Positions 45,737-55,580 of a stretch of DNA of 64,000 nucleotides are shown here, in pieces (the first letter of the stretch is position 1; the number at the start of each line of letters is the position of its first letter). A model generated the notes under the pieces. That model did no database searches. It was not told the DNA's origin and saw nothing but the letters and a program-made list of their open reading frames with translations. Position numbers and translations under genes: made by a program. Source of the stretch: Planctomycetota bacterium (GTDB lineage Bacteria; Planctomycetota; UBA1135; JACQFD01); the NCBI GenBank assembly GCA_016200225.1, contig JACQFD010000022.1, forward strand, positions 1 to 64,000. Direction: 5' to 3'.

Positions 45737-46609
45737 ATGAGAATTGGCATTCGACAAGCGCTCGCGGGCGAGTGGTTTCGTTTGCGTAGGAAAAGTTCAT
45801 TTATCATTTCGATCCTCGTTACAATTTGCGCGGGTTTTCTCGGCGCGATTGCGCCGAGGATCGAACAAAAAATCGCGAAAATCCAACAGCAGGTCGGCGG
45901 CGGCGGCCCCGCGACCGACTCCGCCCTGAATGGTTTTGTATATTTCGCTTCGGGCGCGAAAGGCGCCGCGATTTTGACCGGTTTATTTATATCGCTGGCC
46001 GCCGCGGCCGCGATCGCGGGCGAAGCTTCGTCGGGCACGCTGCGGATCGCGCTCGCGAGGCCGATCGCGCGCGGAAAATTATATTTTGCGAAATTTCTCG
46101 CGCTCGCGGCTTATTTGGAAATATTACTTTTGTCGGGCGCGGCCGCGTCGTTCGCCGGAAGCGCGGCCGTCGCGGATTTCGGACCCGCGGTGAAGATCAT
46201 TACGATTTCATCGACGGCGGAATTGGCTATTTACGTTCTGTTCGCGATGATTTTGTGCCATCTCGCCCTTTTCGGAATTCTAGGATTTTCGTTTTTTGTA
46301 AGCGTCCTCTCGCGAAACGCGGCGGCCGCGAACGCGGTCTCGATCGGTTTTCTTTTGTTATGTGCGCTTCTGACGTTCGTGTTCGAATTCTCGAGGCCGT
46401 GGGTGTTTCCAAATTATACGGCCGCGCCGTTCGACACGCTGCGCGAATTCGCGCTCGGCCACAACGCGCCGCGCCCCACGTGGTTCGGCATCTATACTCT
46501 TCAGGATTGGGCCGATATTACATTTGCGATCTCGCTGCCGGCTTCGGCCGCTTTGTTATTTTTCTCAGCCGGCGCGCGGATTTTTATTAAGAAGGATTGG
46601 CTGTCGTGA
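45737..46609 (+). CDS. ABC-2 family permease
   Basis: This is a 290-residue membrane protein with six predicted helices. A long loop after the first helix is followed by SGAKGAAILTGLFISLAAAAAI and the EASSGTLRIALARPIARGK motif common to ABC-2 permeases. It is the partner of the ATPase just upstream. Its TGA overlaps the GTG of the next gene (GTGA at 46606-46609), so the FG-GAP protein is very likely translated by coupling. The transported substrate is unknown. Confidence 0.88.
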   Translation: MRIGIRQALAGEWFRLRRKSSFIISILVTICAGFLGAIAPRIEQKIAKIQQQVGGGGPATDSALNGFVYFASGAKGAAILTGLFISLAAAAAIAGEASSGTLRIALARPIARGKLYFAKFLALAAYLEILLLSGAAASFAGSAAVADFGPAVKIITISSTAELAIYVLFAMILCHLALFGILGFSFFVSVLSRNAAAANAVSIGFLLLCALLTFVFEFSRPWVFPNYTAAPFDTLREFALGHNAPRPTWFGIYTLQDWADITFAISLPASAALLFFSAGARIFIKKDWLS

Positions 46610-48168
46610 AATGGCCCGCGCTGCTATTGGTCTTTCTCGCCGCCGCGCCGCGTCAGGACGACTCGAGGAATTCGAACATATCCATTACAAAAGTAACATT
46701 TGGCGGCCGAAGGGATCGGCACCTGCTTTATGATCTGAATGGCGACGGCCGGCTCGATATTGTACTCATATCGTACGTGCCGGTTCCGCTTGCGAGATTC
46801 GCGCCCGCCGGTTTTCCATTGTTTCCATCGCGCATTTCGCCGCGCACCGAACGAAGAATCGATATATTTTGGAACACGCCCTCGGGATTCTCTCAGGAAA
46901 GCCGCGCGACCTACGTCGTGCCTCGGTCGGCGCGCGCGTTTTCGATCGCCGACGTTCTTCCAGCTCCCGGAAAAGAGATTATACTATTCGACGAGGCCGG
47001 CGCTCTCGCTGCAACGACACAATTCGGCGACACGGAGATCCATTCCGCCGATGCGTTCCGGCGTATTTGTGATATTCCGGCGTTTTTTGATTATCCAAGC
47101 GAAACGTCGCTCCCGAATTGGGATCTCGTGCTCTTCGGCCGCGAGACCGCGAGCGACTCGATCGTCACGCCGACGCCGGATGGATTTGTAATATTGCGGG
47201 CGGACGGATCGGGAAATCTGAAGCCCGCAGACGTATTCCGCGTACTTCCCGCCGTGAGCGCGGAATCGAGCACGAATCGTTTTTTCTCGGTAACAAAATC
47301 GCTGCCGCGGCCGTTTCTCGCGGATCTCGATGGCGACGGAAATACGGATTTTTTTGTATGCGATCCGAGCGGCGCGCCGCAGATGATCGTTTATTATGGA
47401 AAACCCGGCGGCCGCTTCGCCAGGGAGGCCGCCGTCCGCCCGTCGCCCCCGCTCCGACGCGAATTGAAAAGCGATAATTTAATATACGAAATGGCCGAGG
47501 CCGTCGATCTTAATCATGATGGCGTATGCGATTTCATCGTTTCCCACACGGAAGGCAACATCGGCCTCTGGGACACGCTCACGACTTCTCAATTAATATA
47601 TTTTGGCCGAAAAGGAACGGCGGGATTCGATCCGCGGCCCGACCAGGTCGTGAGTTCCGCGGGCGTGTCCATCGTCCCGCAGGCGATCGATTTCGACGGC
47701 GACGGATTCAAGGATCTGTTGGTTTCGAGTTATCGGACAGATCTTTTGAGTAATATTAAAAATGCCGTGTTAAATTCGGCGAAAGTTTCTTATTTTCTAT
47801 TTTTGATGGAAAACGGCAAGTATCCGGCGAACCCGACCGTCGAGCGCGACGTCGAGCTCGATTTTAAGGTTTTGGAGCGAGGCGGAGTCGAGCCGCGCGC
47901 CTATTTCAGCGGCGATTTCGACGGCGACGGAGTTAACGATTTGTTGGCTGTCGAGGAGGAAAAGTTAATTCGCGTCTACAAGGGAACGCGCCGCAAAGCC
48001 GGATTGATCGAACGCGGCGGATACGATTTTGCAACAAAACCGATGATGGTGATTGAGCTACGCGCGACGAATGATTTACAAATCATCGACATGGACGGAG
48101 ACGGGCGGGCCGAAATCGTCATTCCCGACGCGCAGATTTTTCGGATTATACAATTCGCTCCCAAATGA
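46606..48168 (+). CDS. Secreted FG-GAP repeat protein coupled to ABC permease
   Basis: This is a 520-residue protein. I choose GTG 46606 because it overlaps the permease stop and starts a signal peptide (MKWPALLLVFLAAAPRQ). Six regular calcium loops are visible: DLNGDGRLD, DLDGDGNTD, DLNHDGVCD, DFDGDGFKD, DFDGDGVND and DMDGDGRAE. Unlike the array proteins it has no Cys-containing end module. The next gene, also FG-GAP, overlaps by ATGA. It is likely periplasmic or extracellular; the function is not known. Confidence 0.85.
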   Translation: MKWPALLLVFLAAAPRQDDSRNSNISITKVTFGGRRDRHLLYDLNGDGRLDIVLISYVPVPLARFAPAGFPLFPSRISPRTERRIDIFWNTPSGFSQESRATYVVPRSARAFSIADVLPAPGKEIILFDEAGALAATTQFGDTEIHSADAFRRICDIPAFFDYPSETSLPNWDLVLFGRETASDSIVTPTPDGFVILRADGSGNLKPADVFRVLPAVSAESSTNRFFSVTKSLPRPFLADLDGDGNTDFFVCDPSGAPQMIVYYGKPGGRFAREAAVRPSPPLRRELKSDNLIYEMAEAVDLNHDGVCDFIVSHTEGNIGLWDTLTTSQLIYFGRKGTAGFDPRPDQVVSSAGVSIVPQAIDFDGDGFKDLLVSSYRTDLLSNIKNAVLNSAKVSYFLFLMENGKYPANPTVERDVELDFKVLERGGVEPRAYFSGDFDGDGVNDLLAVEEEKLIRVYKGTRRKAGLIERGGYDFATKPMMVIELRATNDLQIIDMDGDGRAEIVIPDAQIFRIIQFAPK

Positions 48169-49691
48169 TCGCAATCGTGCTCAAATCAGTAATGTTCGCA
48201 TCCGCGATGCTCGCTCCGCGCGCGCAATCGACCGCCGTTCTCACGGAAATGGACTTCGCCGAACCGGTCGCGGCCGTGTTTCCGGCGGATGCGGACGGCG
48301 ACGGTCGCAAGGACGCAATATTATTGATCGACCGCCGCGTGGAGGTCCACAAACTTGGCGCGGACGGCGCGTTTTCGAAGAGATCCGATATAATAATAAA
48401 ACTTCCGGCCGATGTCGTCGCGATCGACGCCGCGCCGCTCGATCCGCCAGGCACGACGCGCGCCCATCCCAAGGATAGACTTTTATTATTAACGTCCCGC
48501 GGCGTTCTGTCCCGCGCGCTCGACGATTCCACCGCCGCTTTTGAAATAATTCCGCTTCCGTCGCTCAAGGACCCCCTCGCCGCGCGCGCGGCCGGCGCGC
48601 CTCCAATTTACTTTTCTTTTCATGAAGATTTCGACGGCGACGGTTCGCCCGAATTATTAATTCCAACCGGCGCGGGAATCGAGATATTTTCCCAAACCGC
48701 GGACGGATGGATTCGAATCGGCACGGCGCGCGCGCCCGTCGCCGTCTCGGTGGATTCCGGCCAGAACCGTCCCGGCTCTTTTATTAAACAAACATTCGAA
48801 CTGCCCCGCGCCGCCGCCGTTCGTTGCGCGACTCCGTCTGGCGCGGTCGAAAAGCTGCTTTCGGTTTCGCGCGGCAACGACGCGTGGATTTATAGAATTC
48901 GCGACCGCCGCATCGAGAAAATCGAACATGCGCGCGGGCTCTTTCGATTCGATAATGAAGATCAATTTCGCGAAGCGCGCGGCACGCGCAGAAACGAGGA
49001 AATAAACGATCGTGCGGTCGGCCTGATCGCCAACGATTTGAACGGCGACGGCGTGCCGGATTTTGTATCATCCCGTTTTCGCGACGGACAGGTGTTTATA
49101 ACATTTGGAAAACCCGGCGAATTCGGCGCCGAGACGCCCGATCGCGTGATCGACGCCGACGGCTGGGTCGTTCTCGCGCAGGCGCGCGACTTCAACGGCG
49201 ACGGAAGGCCCGATCTCATCGTTCCGCGTCTTCCAAAAATCGGTATTGCCGGAGCGTTGAAGGCGCTGCTTTCGCGTAAAGTTAATATCGATCTTTGGAT
49301 ATATAAGAATACGGGCGGCCCCGACGTGTTCTCCGCGTCGCCCGATTGGAAACATACTTTTGAATTGGATATATTACTCGACGGCGACGAAGGTAAAATT
49401 AATGTTTCGACTCGTCTTCTCGCGGCATTTCTCGACGTCAACGGCGACGGGATGACGGATTTTGTCACCATGGTCTCGAATGACGAGCTCGCGGTTTTCC
49501 CGGGAGACCGGAAAGAGTTCATTCGCGACGTTCCATCGCTTAAAATTAAGATTCCATCGATCGAACTTTGGAACGAAGTGGACTTGCGGGGCCTCGACTT
49601 GAACGGCGACAAGCGCGAGGATTTTGTTATTGTTTATGGGTCCAACCGCCGCGGCGCGAAAAACAAACTTTTGTTCGGAGTCTGGAAATAA
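48165..49691 (+). CDS. Second secreted FG-GAP repeat protein of the ABC operon
   Basis: This 508-residue protein starts in an ATGA overlap with the previous gene and has an N-terminal export signal (MIAIVLKSVMFASAMLAPRAQ). Six FG-GAP-type loops follow (DADGDGRKD, DFDGDGSPE, DLNGDGVPD, DFNGDGRPD, DVNGDGMTD, DLNGDKRED), with long spacers rich in Arg and Asp. It is related in layout to the gene before it and likewise lacks the array C-terminal module. The two may form a pair acting with the ABC-2 transporter. Confidence 0.84.
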   Translation: MIAIVLKSVMFASAMLAPRAQSTAVLTEMDFAEPVAAVFPADADGDGRKDAILLIDRRVEVHKLGADGAFSKRSDIIIKLPADVVAIDAAPLDPPGTTRAHPKDRLLLLTSRGVLSRALDDSTAAFEIIPLPSLKDPLAARAAGAPPIYFSFHEDFDGDGSPELLIPTGAGIEIFSQTADGWIRIGTARAPVAVSVDSGQNRPGSFIKQTFELPRAAAVRCATPSGAVEKLLSVSRGNDAWIYRIRDRRIEKIEHARGLFRFDNEDQFREARGTRRNEEINDRAVGLIANDLNGDGVPDFVSSRFRDGQVFITFGKPGEFGAETPDRVIDADGWVVLAQARDFNGDGRPDLIVPRLPKIGIAGALKALLSRKVNIDLWIYKNTGGPDVFSASPDWKHTFELDILLDGDEGKINVSTRLLAAFLDVNGDGMTDFVTMVSNDELAVFPGDRKEFIRDVPSLKIKIPSIELWNEVDLRGLDLNGDKREDFVIVYGSNRRGAKNKLLFGVWK

Positions 49692-49711
49692 TAGATTCCG
49701 CGAGAACCAAC

Positions 49712-50512
49712 ATGAGCGCACAACCCTCCCGATCACAAAGCGAAGCAACTCCAAATCACGCGGGCGGTCGCGTTGCCGTCGTGACCGGCGGCGGAACCGG
49801 CATCGGACGCGCGATCGCGCGCCGTCTTGCGCGCGACGGCGCACGCGTTGCGATTGCAGGACGCGATGCCGCGCGACTCGGCGCCGTCGCCGCGGAGACG
49901 GGAGCCAGGGCTTATTGTTTAGATATTCGCGAAGAGCAGAGTTGCAATGATGTGCTCGGGCGGATCGCAATGGACCTCGGCCCGATTTCGATATTTGTCG
50001 CAAATGCGGGAATCGGCGGCGTCAATGAACCGGGTTCGCGCGATCGCTGGCGAGAAATTGTAGCTACAAATATGGACGGAACTTACTTTTCGGTTCGCGC
50101 GGCCATTGCTAATCTTGCCGGCGAATCGCTGCGGCGCGATATCGTAATTGTATCGTCGATTTTAGGTAAATTCGGCGTTCCCGGTTATTCGGCCTATTGT
50201 GCTACAAAAGCCGGCCTCATCGGCCTTACGCGTTCGCTCGCGCTTGAACTCGCGCCCAAACGAGTCGCGGTGAACGCTATTTGTCCCGGTTGGGTTGAAA
50301 CAGAAATGGCGCTCGACGGTCTTCGTGGGATGGCGTCGGGAATGGGAGTCAGCCTCGAAGCGGCCCGAGCGCGCGCCATGGAATCTGTTCCATTTCGGAA
50401 AATGTCTCAGCCAGAGGAAGTGGCATCGCTTGTTGCGTGGATGACGTCGCCGGAATGTGTGGGAATGACCGGCCAGTCGATAAACCTAAATCAAGGCGCG
50501 TTCATGGAATAA
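49712..50512 (+). CDS. Short-chain dehydrogenase/reductase
   Basis: This 266-residue SDR starts at ATG 49712; an earlier in-frame ATG lies inside the upstream FG-GAP gene and is rejected. The cofactor motif is TGGGTGIG (25-32), followed by NAG (98-100), the catalytic S149 and YxxxK (Y162, K166). The RDG segment with Arg after strand 2 would suit NADP(H). The C-terminal ECVGMTGQSINLNQG is typical of FabG-like oxidoreductases. It lies 20 nt after the ABC/FG-GAP operon and may be part of it. Confidence 0.9.
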   Translation: MSAQPSRSQSEATPNHAGGRVAVVTGGGTGIGRAIARRLARDGARVAIAGRDAARLGAVAAETGARAYCLDIREEQSCNDVLGRIAMDLGPISIFVANAGIGGVNEPGSRDRWREIVATNMDGTYFSVRAAIANLAGESLRRDIVIVSSILGKFGVPGYSAYCATKAGLIGLTRSLALELAPKRVAVNAICPGWVETEMALDGLRGMASGMGVSLEAARARAMESVPFRKMSQPEEVASLVAWMTSPECVGMTGQSINLNQGAFME

Positions 50513-50721
50513 TGGACTGGGTGCGCTTGGAATTTGGCGGATGAACTGAGTCTAGGATTCTCATGTTTGCACCCAATTTGGGGTGGAACCCGGGGGGGAT
50601 CCGCCTGTGTCGTAATCCATGGACATCTCGTGTTCGTGGCCATGCGACTTGCCATAAGTGTCACGCGCGAACATGCTTTGCTGTCCCGCAAGTTTCTCTC
50701 CTCCCACTTTAGGACTCCCCA

Positions 50722-53367
50722 ATGTTATTCACAAAATACGGCGCAGCTCTCGCCGTGCTGCTGGGCGTGGCATTCGCCGCCACGAGTTTTGCACAACAAA
50801 ACGCCCCCAAGCCGCTTCCCGCCGCGCCTGAATCCAAGATTACATATGATGAGGCGAATCAGCGCGCCTCGCTGCCGCGTTGGTTATCGTTAAAATACGC
50901 GGAATTTGATACAACGGGCGCCGAACCCGAAATGGAAGTCGATCTCGTCGCGCCGGAAACGCATGCGGGCGAAATTGGATATTATCTGGTGCAGTTGCAC
51001 CCGCCGATTACAGATACGGCGAAAGCTACAGTTACGGCGACAGGCGCCCAATTGTTAGATTACGTTCCGAATAACACATTCATCGTCCGCGCGAGCACCG
51101 GCCAGCTCGAACAGATCATGACGATGTCGTCCGTCGCGTGGACAGGCGCGTTTCACCCGGCCTACCGCCTCGACGCGCGCATTCGCGAAATTTCGCTCAG
51201 CGAGCGGCACACGAACGATCTTCTAAAGATTACAGTTGTAGCGTTCCCCGGAATTTCCAAATCCGACGCGTTGTTACAAATCACGGAGCGCGGCGCGACC
51301 GTGCTCGCTTCCTATGAAGATACGGATCGAGTCATCTTCGACGCGGTCGCGGCACCGTCGGTCGCGCGCTGGCTTGCGCAGGCACCCGATATTCAATGGG
51401 TCGAACCGGCGTCCGTCATTACCTCGCGAAATACAACAGAACAGTGGACGATCCAAACGTTCGTCTCCGGAAACACGAAGATCTTTACAAAAGGAATCCA
51501 CGGCGAAAACCAGGTCGCCGGCCACATGGACGACGGCATGAGTACGACGTCCTGTTATTTTGCCGATCCGAACGGAAATCCGATCGGGCCGAATCACAGA
51601 AAAATTGTATACTACGGCGGCTCCGTGACGAACTCGGTGCACGGTACGCACACGGCGGGAACGACTGTCGGCGATCCATTCCCGGTCAACGGCACGACGA
51701 CGGAGCGCGGCCACGCTTATCTTGCAAAGATCGCGCACACGACGGGATTCCCGACGTCTACGTTTAACTCAACGGCGGTGACGCACGCTAATAATGGTGC
51801 CCGCGCTCATACCAATTCGTGGGGCAACGACACGACGACGGCTTACGACACGCTTTGCAATCAAATTGATACATTCTCTTGGAACAACGAGGACAACGTC
51901 GTGCTCTTCGCCGCGACGGACACGTCTTCACTAAAGAATCCGGAAAACGCCAAGGATCTCATCGCGGTCGAAGCGTCGCAAAACGGCGCGAGCGCGAACA
52001 GCTTCTGCGTCGGCGGCGCTGGCCCGACTTCCGACGGCCGCCGCAAACCGGAAGTTTGCACTCCCGGCTGCAGCACGATTTCCGCGGGAACGGGTTCGTG
52101 CAACACCGCGACTCTCACGGGAACCAGCATGGCGTGCCCGTCCGCGACCGGGGCTTGTTTGTTAATTCGACAATACTTCACGGCCGGATTTTATCCGACG
52201 GGCGCCGCGGTCCCCGCGAATGCGTTGACGCCGACGGGCGCATTGATCAAGGCCGTCGAAATTAACAGTTGCGTCGACATGACCGGAGTCGCGGGCTATC
52301 CGAGCAATCAGGAAGGCTGGGGCCGGCTGCAAATGGATCAGGGCCTTTCCTTCACCGGCGACACGCGAAAACTGATTGTTAAGGATGTTCGCAAGTCCGT
52401 CGGCATGACGACGGGACAAACGAAAGTTTATACATTCAGCGTCACTTCCAGTTCGGAAAAGCTCGCCGTCACGCTCGCGTTCCACGACGCGCCCGGGACC
52501 ATCAACGCGGCCAACCCGGTTATTAACAATCTCGACCTCAAAGTCACGGCTCCGGGAAATATTAACTATCTCGGCAACGTGTTCACGAGCGGTTTTTCGA
52601 GCACGGGCGGCGTCGCCGACGCGAAAAATAACGTCGAGCGCGTTCTGTTAAATAACCCGACCGTCGGCGTTTATACAGTTACGATCACGGCCACGAGCGT
52701 TCCGACCGGCCCGCAGGGATTCGGTCTGGCTATCAATGGCGCGGTGAGCGAAACGCCGGTTCTGACGAGTGTGTCGCCGAATCCTGTCGCGGTGGCGAGC
52801 CCGCTCCTGACTCCAACGATCACGATCTCCGGTTCGGGTCTGCTCGGCACGACAAGCGTCGCAGTTGGCAGCACGAACTACGCGGGCGGCTTCCTCATTA
52901 ACAATGACAATTCCATTACGCTGTGGTTCATTCCGCCGCCGGCCCAACTCGGCAGCGTGAATGTTACAGTTACGAGTCCGGCCGGCACATCGAATGCGAT
53001 CCCGATTACGATCAATCCGGTCGCGACGAGATTTGTATTCTTTGACAAAAACCCGGTGCTCAATGGAACGCCGCTCACCATTTATATGGCGAGTCCGAGC
53101 GTCGGATTCTACCCGATACTCGCGTACAGCAGTTGCATCGTTTCGACCCCCATTCCGCCGTATATGACCTATGGTATCGGCGGCTGTGGCGATCTTAACT
53201 TTTCGGACCCGGTCGGGCCGTTTGCCAGCAACGGAATCACGCAGTGGAACGTGATTGTTCCGGCGGGAATCTCCGGAACGTTCTATCTTCAATACGCGGA
53301 GATTGATGTTAACAATCAGATCTTCCCATTGACGATGAGTTTGATCGCGGGACTCGTTATTAACTAG
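50722..53367 (+). CDS. Secreted subtilisin-like serine protease (S8) with IPT/TIG-type tail
   Basis: This is an 881-residue exported protease. A signal peptide ending TSFAQ is followed by a long propeptide-like region. The S8 catalytic domain has D270 in MDDGM, H307 in HGTHTAG and S469 in GTSMACP. Next come a beta-sandwich similar to that of KP-43-type subtilases (VTLAFHDAPG, NNLDLKVTAPG, VERVLLNNP) and an IPT/TIG-like fold (SVSPNPVAV ... ISGSGLLG). An AGGA site at 50711-50714 lies 7 nt before the ATG. A weak promoter-like pair (TTGCCA at 50649, CATGCT at 50672) sits upstream. Confidence 0.9.
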   Translation: MLFTKYGAALAVLLGVAFAATSFAQQNAPKPLPAAPESKITYDEANQRASLPRWLSLKYAEFDTTGAEPEMEVDLVAPETHAGEIGYYLVQLHPPITDTAKATVTATGAQLLDYVPNNTFIVRASTGQLEQIMTMSSVAWTGAFHPAYRLDARIREISLSERHTNDLLKITVVAFPGISKSDALLQITERGATVLASYEDTDRVIFDAVAAPSVARWLAQAPDIQWVEPASVITSRNTTEQWTIQTFVSGNTKIFTKGIHGENQVAGHMDDGMSTTSCYFADPNGNPIGPNHRKIVYYGGSVTNSVHGTHTAGTTVGDPFPVNGTTTERGHAYLAKIAHTTGFPTSTFNSTAVTHANNGARAHTNSWGNDTTTAYDTLCNQIDTFSWNNEDNVVLFAATDTSSLKNPENAKDLIAVEASQNGASANSFCVGGAGPTSDGRRKPEVCTPGCSTISAGTGSCNTATLTGTSMACPSATGACLLIRQYFTAGFYPTGAAVPANALTPTGALIKAVEINSCVDMTGVAGYPSNQEGWGRLQMDQGLSFTGDTRKLIVKDVRKSVGMTTGQTKVYTFSVTSSSEKLAVTLAFHDAPGTINAANPVINNLDLKVTAPGNINYLGNVFTSGFSSTGGVADAKNNVERVLLNNPTVGVYTVTITATSVPTGPQGFGLAINGAVSETPVLTSVSPNPVAVASPLLTPTITISGSGLLGTTSVAVGSTNYAGGFLINNDNSITLWFIPPPAQLGSVNVTVTSPAGTSNAIPITINPVATRFVFFDKNPVLNGTPLTIYMASPSVGFYPILAYSSCIVSTPIPPYMTYGIGGCGDLNFSDPVGPFASNGITQWNVIVPAGISGTFYLQYAEIDVNNQIFPLTMSLIAGLVIN

Positions 53368-53420
53368 CCAATCAAGTTAACTAACGAAGCGCGTGCCGCC
53401 TCCAGGCGGCACAAAATCGA

Positions 53421-53451
53421 GCCGGGCGGGAAATTCCCGCCCGGCTTTTTT
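53421..53451 (+). terminator. Rho-independent terminator after the subtilase gene
   Basis: A 10-12 bp GC-rich stem (53421-53432 with 53434-53445) is followed by six T's. It sits between convergent genes and has an A-rich stretch on its left side, so it may work for both strands. Confidence 0.88.
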
Positions 53452-53468
53452 ATTAATTTTAATTCTTC

Positions 53469-54761
53469 TTACTTCTTCGGCTTGTCCTTTTCTTTGCCTT
53501 TTGGTTCGGTCGAAGGACCCGAGTTCGCAGGCTTCTTCTTCCCTCCGACGTACTCTTTCATTACAAAAGCTTTCCATTGTTCCTCGAGCTGCTGCGTCGA
53601 CATGCCGGCATTCATCTTTAACGAAGCCGCAAACGAATGCGGCCCTCGCATTCCCTTCATGACCGCGACCAATTTCGGTCGGTTTTCAGGGCGCATCATC
53701 CAGTCATAGAAAGACCAGCTCTTCGCGAGGTCAATATAAGTAAGCGCGTTCGTGTCGGTGTGCGTTAATAATGAAAAATCTTTAGCTTTGTCCTCGACGC
53801 CCTGCGCGATTTCACAACAAATAAGCCGGTAGGCCGTATCTTTATTTTTGTCGGCGATGGCAAGACTTCCGACGTATTGTGAATTTGTTACGCAATACAT
53901 CTGATTCGAACCCGTGAAACGCACGGAACAGTACATTGCAAACCCCTCCATCAACCACGAGAGTTCTTCCTTCTCGAGTTCCTTGTCCTCCGTCTTGTCC
54001 TTCGGCGTCGGCGTCAGCGGTTTTGGAGCGTCCGTCGGCTTGGTGGGTTCGTCTCCGCCCTCCGTCGGTGTCGCTGCGGCCGCCTTGGACGGGAATGGCG
54101 GTCCTTCGCGCATGACAAAGAATGAAATCGTCTGGCCGATCAAATGAGCCAGTGTCGATTCGTATTGTACAATTTCGCCTGCGGCGAGCGGGCTTGGAAC
54201 TTCGCGAATGAACCTGCCTGTTTCGAGATTCAATGCGCGGGAATGGTTAAGTCCGTGGCTGGGGAATCGCTTTTCTAAATATTCACGATAGGCATCGCCA
54301 AACGTACTCTTGCTCTTGAAACAATAAAAATTGAACGGTCCGAGGCGCTGAGCCCACAGATCCTTGAACGGCTCGACTTCGAGATCGTGCGAAAGCTCGG
54401 CTACAAATGTTTCGGATATGCGAACCAATTGTTGTAAACGATCGATGGGCTCCTCGGCATAAATTGCAATCGAAGGGCCCTGCGCGCCGTGGAAATCGGC
54501 GCCGATTTGAGCGGATACCTTGGCCGCTTCGGCTTTTGTCTTATCTTCGTTTTTCTTTAGCGCTTCATCCACGCCCTTGGGCACCGCGCCAATATTAACT
54601 TTAACCGGAGTCTTGTCCTTGGACGCCGTTCCGTCATCCCCACCGCTGCCCGGCTTTGGCGGCGCAGGTCCCGGTTTCTTTCCGCCCTGCGCAAGAGAAG
54701 TCGACGCCAACGCGGCGAATGTTAGAACAAGCAAAATACTGGAGTATCGTGGTCGAAGCAT
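53469..54761 (-). CDS. Secreted gluzincin-like protein without zinc motif, unknown function
   Basis: This is a 430-residue protein with a signal peptide ending SLAQG, a Pro/Gly-rich spacer and a mixed alpha/beta core. The layout (FVAELSHDL, LAHLIGQTISFF, then SWLMEGFAMY) resembles DUF1570/peptidase-MA-like proteins, but the HExxH position reads LAHLIGQ, so zinc catalysis is unlikely. A Thr/Pro/Lys linker interrupts the core, and the C-terminus is Lys/Pro-rich. It converges with the subtilase gene across a shared terminator. A binding or inhibitor role is speculative. Confidence 0.65.
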   Translation of the reverse strand: MLRPRYSSILLVLTFAALASTSLAQGGKKPGPAPPKPGSGGDDGTASKDKTPVKVNIGAVPKGVDEALKKNEDKTKAEAAKVSAQIGADFHGAQGPSIAIYAEEPIDRLQQLVRISETFVAELSHDLEVEPFKDLWAQRLGPFNFYCFKSKSTFGDAYREYLEKRFPSHGLNHSRALNLETGRFIREVPSPLAAGEIVQYESTLAHLIGQTISFFVMREGPPFPSKAAAATPTEGGDEPTKPTDAPKPLTPTPKDKTEDKELEKEELSWLMEGFAMYCSVRFTGSNQMYCVTNSQYVGSLAIADKNKDTAYRLICCEIAQGVEDKAKDFSLLTHTDTNALTYIDLAKSWSFYDWMMRPENRPKLVAVMKGMRGPHSFAASLKMNAGMSTQQLEEQWKAFVMKEYVGGKKKPANSGPSTEPKGKEKDKPKK

Positions 54762-55008
54762 GTAGGGAGCCCTGGCTTGGGATTCTTCGATTATACGGGC
54801 GCCGCGACTGTATGCGCATGTCGACGACTCGTGTCATTGATTACCTACAGCGTCGCGCGTTGCCGACACCTTCGGGAACACTATGAATGGTCGAACTGTC
54901 GTAACTCTCGAATTCGGCGCAATCGAGCGCGGCGTCGTGATGCGCGACGTCATGGCACGACCTCTGCCATATGAGGGGATAACCACAGCAACTGAAACTC
55001 ATTCACCA

Positions 55009-55515
55009 ATGGCAAGCAATCTCCCCGACGACTCTTCGCTGCAGCAGCCCAACAATCTCGATCCGACGGCTCAACGCGAGCAATTGTTAAGAAAGCTCAA
55101 CTGCCTGATCGCGGTCTTGGAAGCCGCGATTTCGAAAGTTCGCCGAAATCAAGAAGACGGCAACACCGATCCCGACCGGTTGGAGCGAATCCGCATTAAC
55201 CTCGAAAACACGCTGACGATCTGTCAACGCGCGAAACTCACGCTCGAAAAGCGCGGCATGCTCCCGGCAAATCTCCCGCCCGAAGTTCGTGAAGCCGTCG
55301 GTGCGCAGAACCTCATCGCGCCACGGCGACCGCGGCACGCGCGCAAGCGAAAGCTACAAAAAACAGAAGGCCAAATGAGCTATCGCGATTACGTCGAGCT
55401 TTCGTCGGTCGAAGAATACAAAAAATTCCGCGAACTCCGACCGATTTCGAAAGTTGATATTGATAATCACGATATCGATTCCCTCGCGGACAAGCTCGGC
55501 TCCATCGATATCTAA
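55009..55515 (+). CDS. Conserved-looking helical protein of unknown function
   Basis: This is a 168-residue protein if translation starts at ATG 55009 (MASNLPDDS...), which I favour. The same frame is open to an ATG at 54883, adding 42 residues of less typical composition. It has a charged helix likely to form a coiled coil (EQLLRKLNCLIAVLEAAISKVRR, residues about 25-50), a basic patch (RRPRHARKRK), and an acidic C-terminus. There is no signal peptide. I do not recognise the family. Confidence 0.55.
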   Translation: MASNLPDDSSLQQPNNLDPTAQREQLLRKLNCLIAVLEAAISKVRRNQEDGNTDPDRLERIRINLENTLTICQRAKLTLEKRGMLPANLPPEVREAVGAQNLIAPRRPRHARKRKLQKTEGQMSYRDYVELSSVEEYKKFRELRPISKVDIDNHDIDSLADKLGSIDI

Positions 55516-55580
55516 CAATTTTTTCCGGCGCCGTTTCTCAGTACCTTTTTTTCAGTGTCTTTTTTTTCAGTGCCTTTTTC

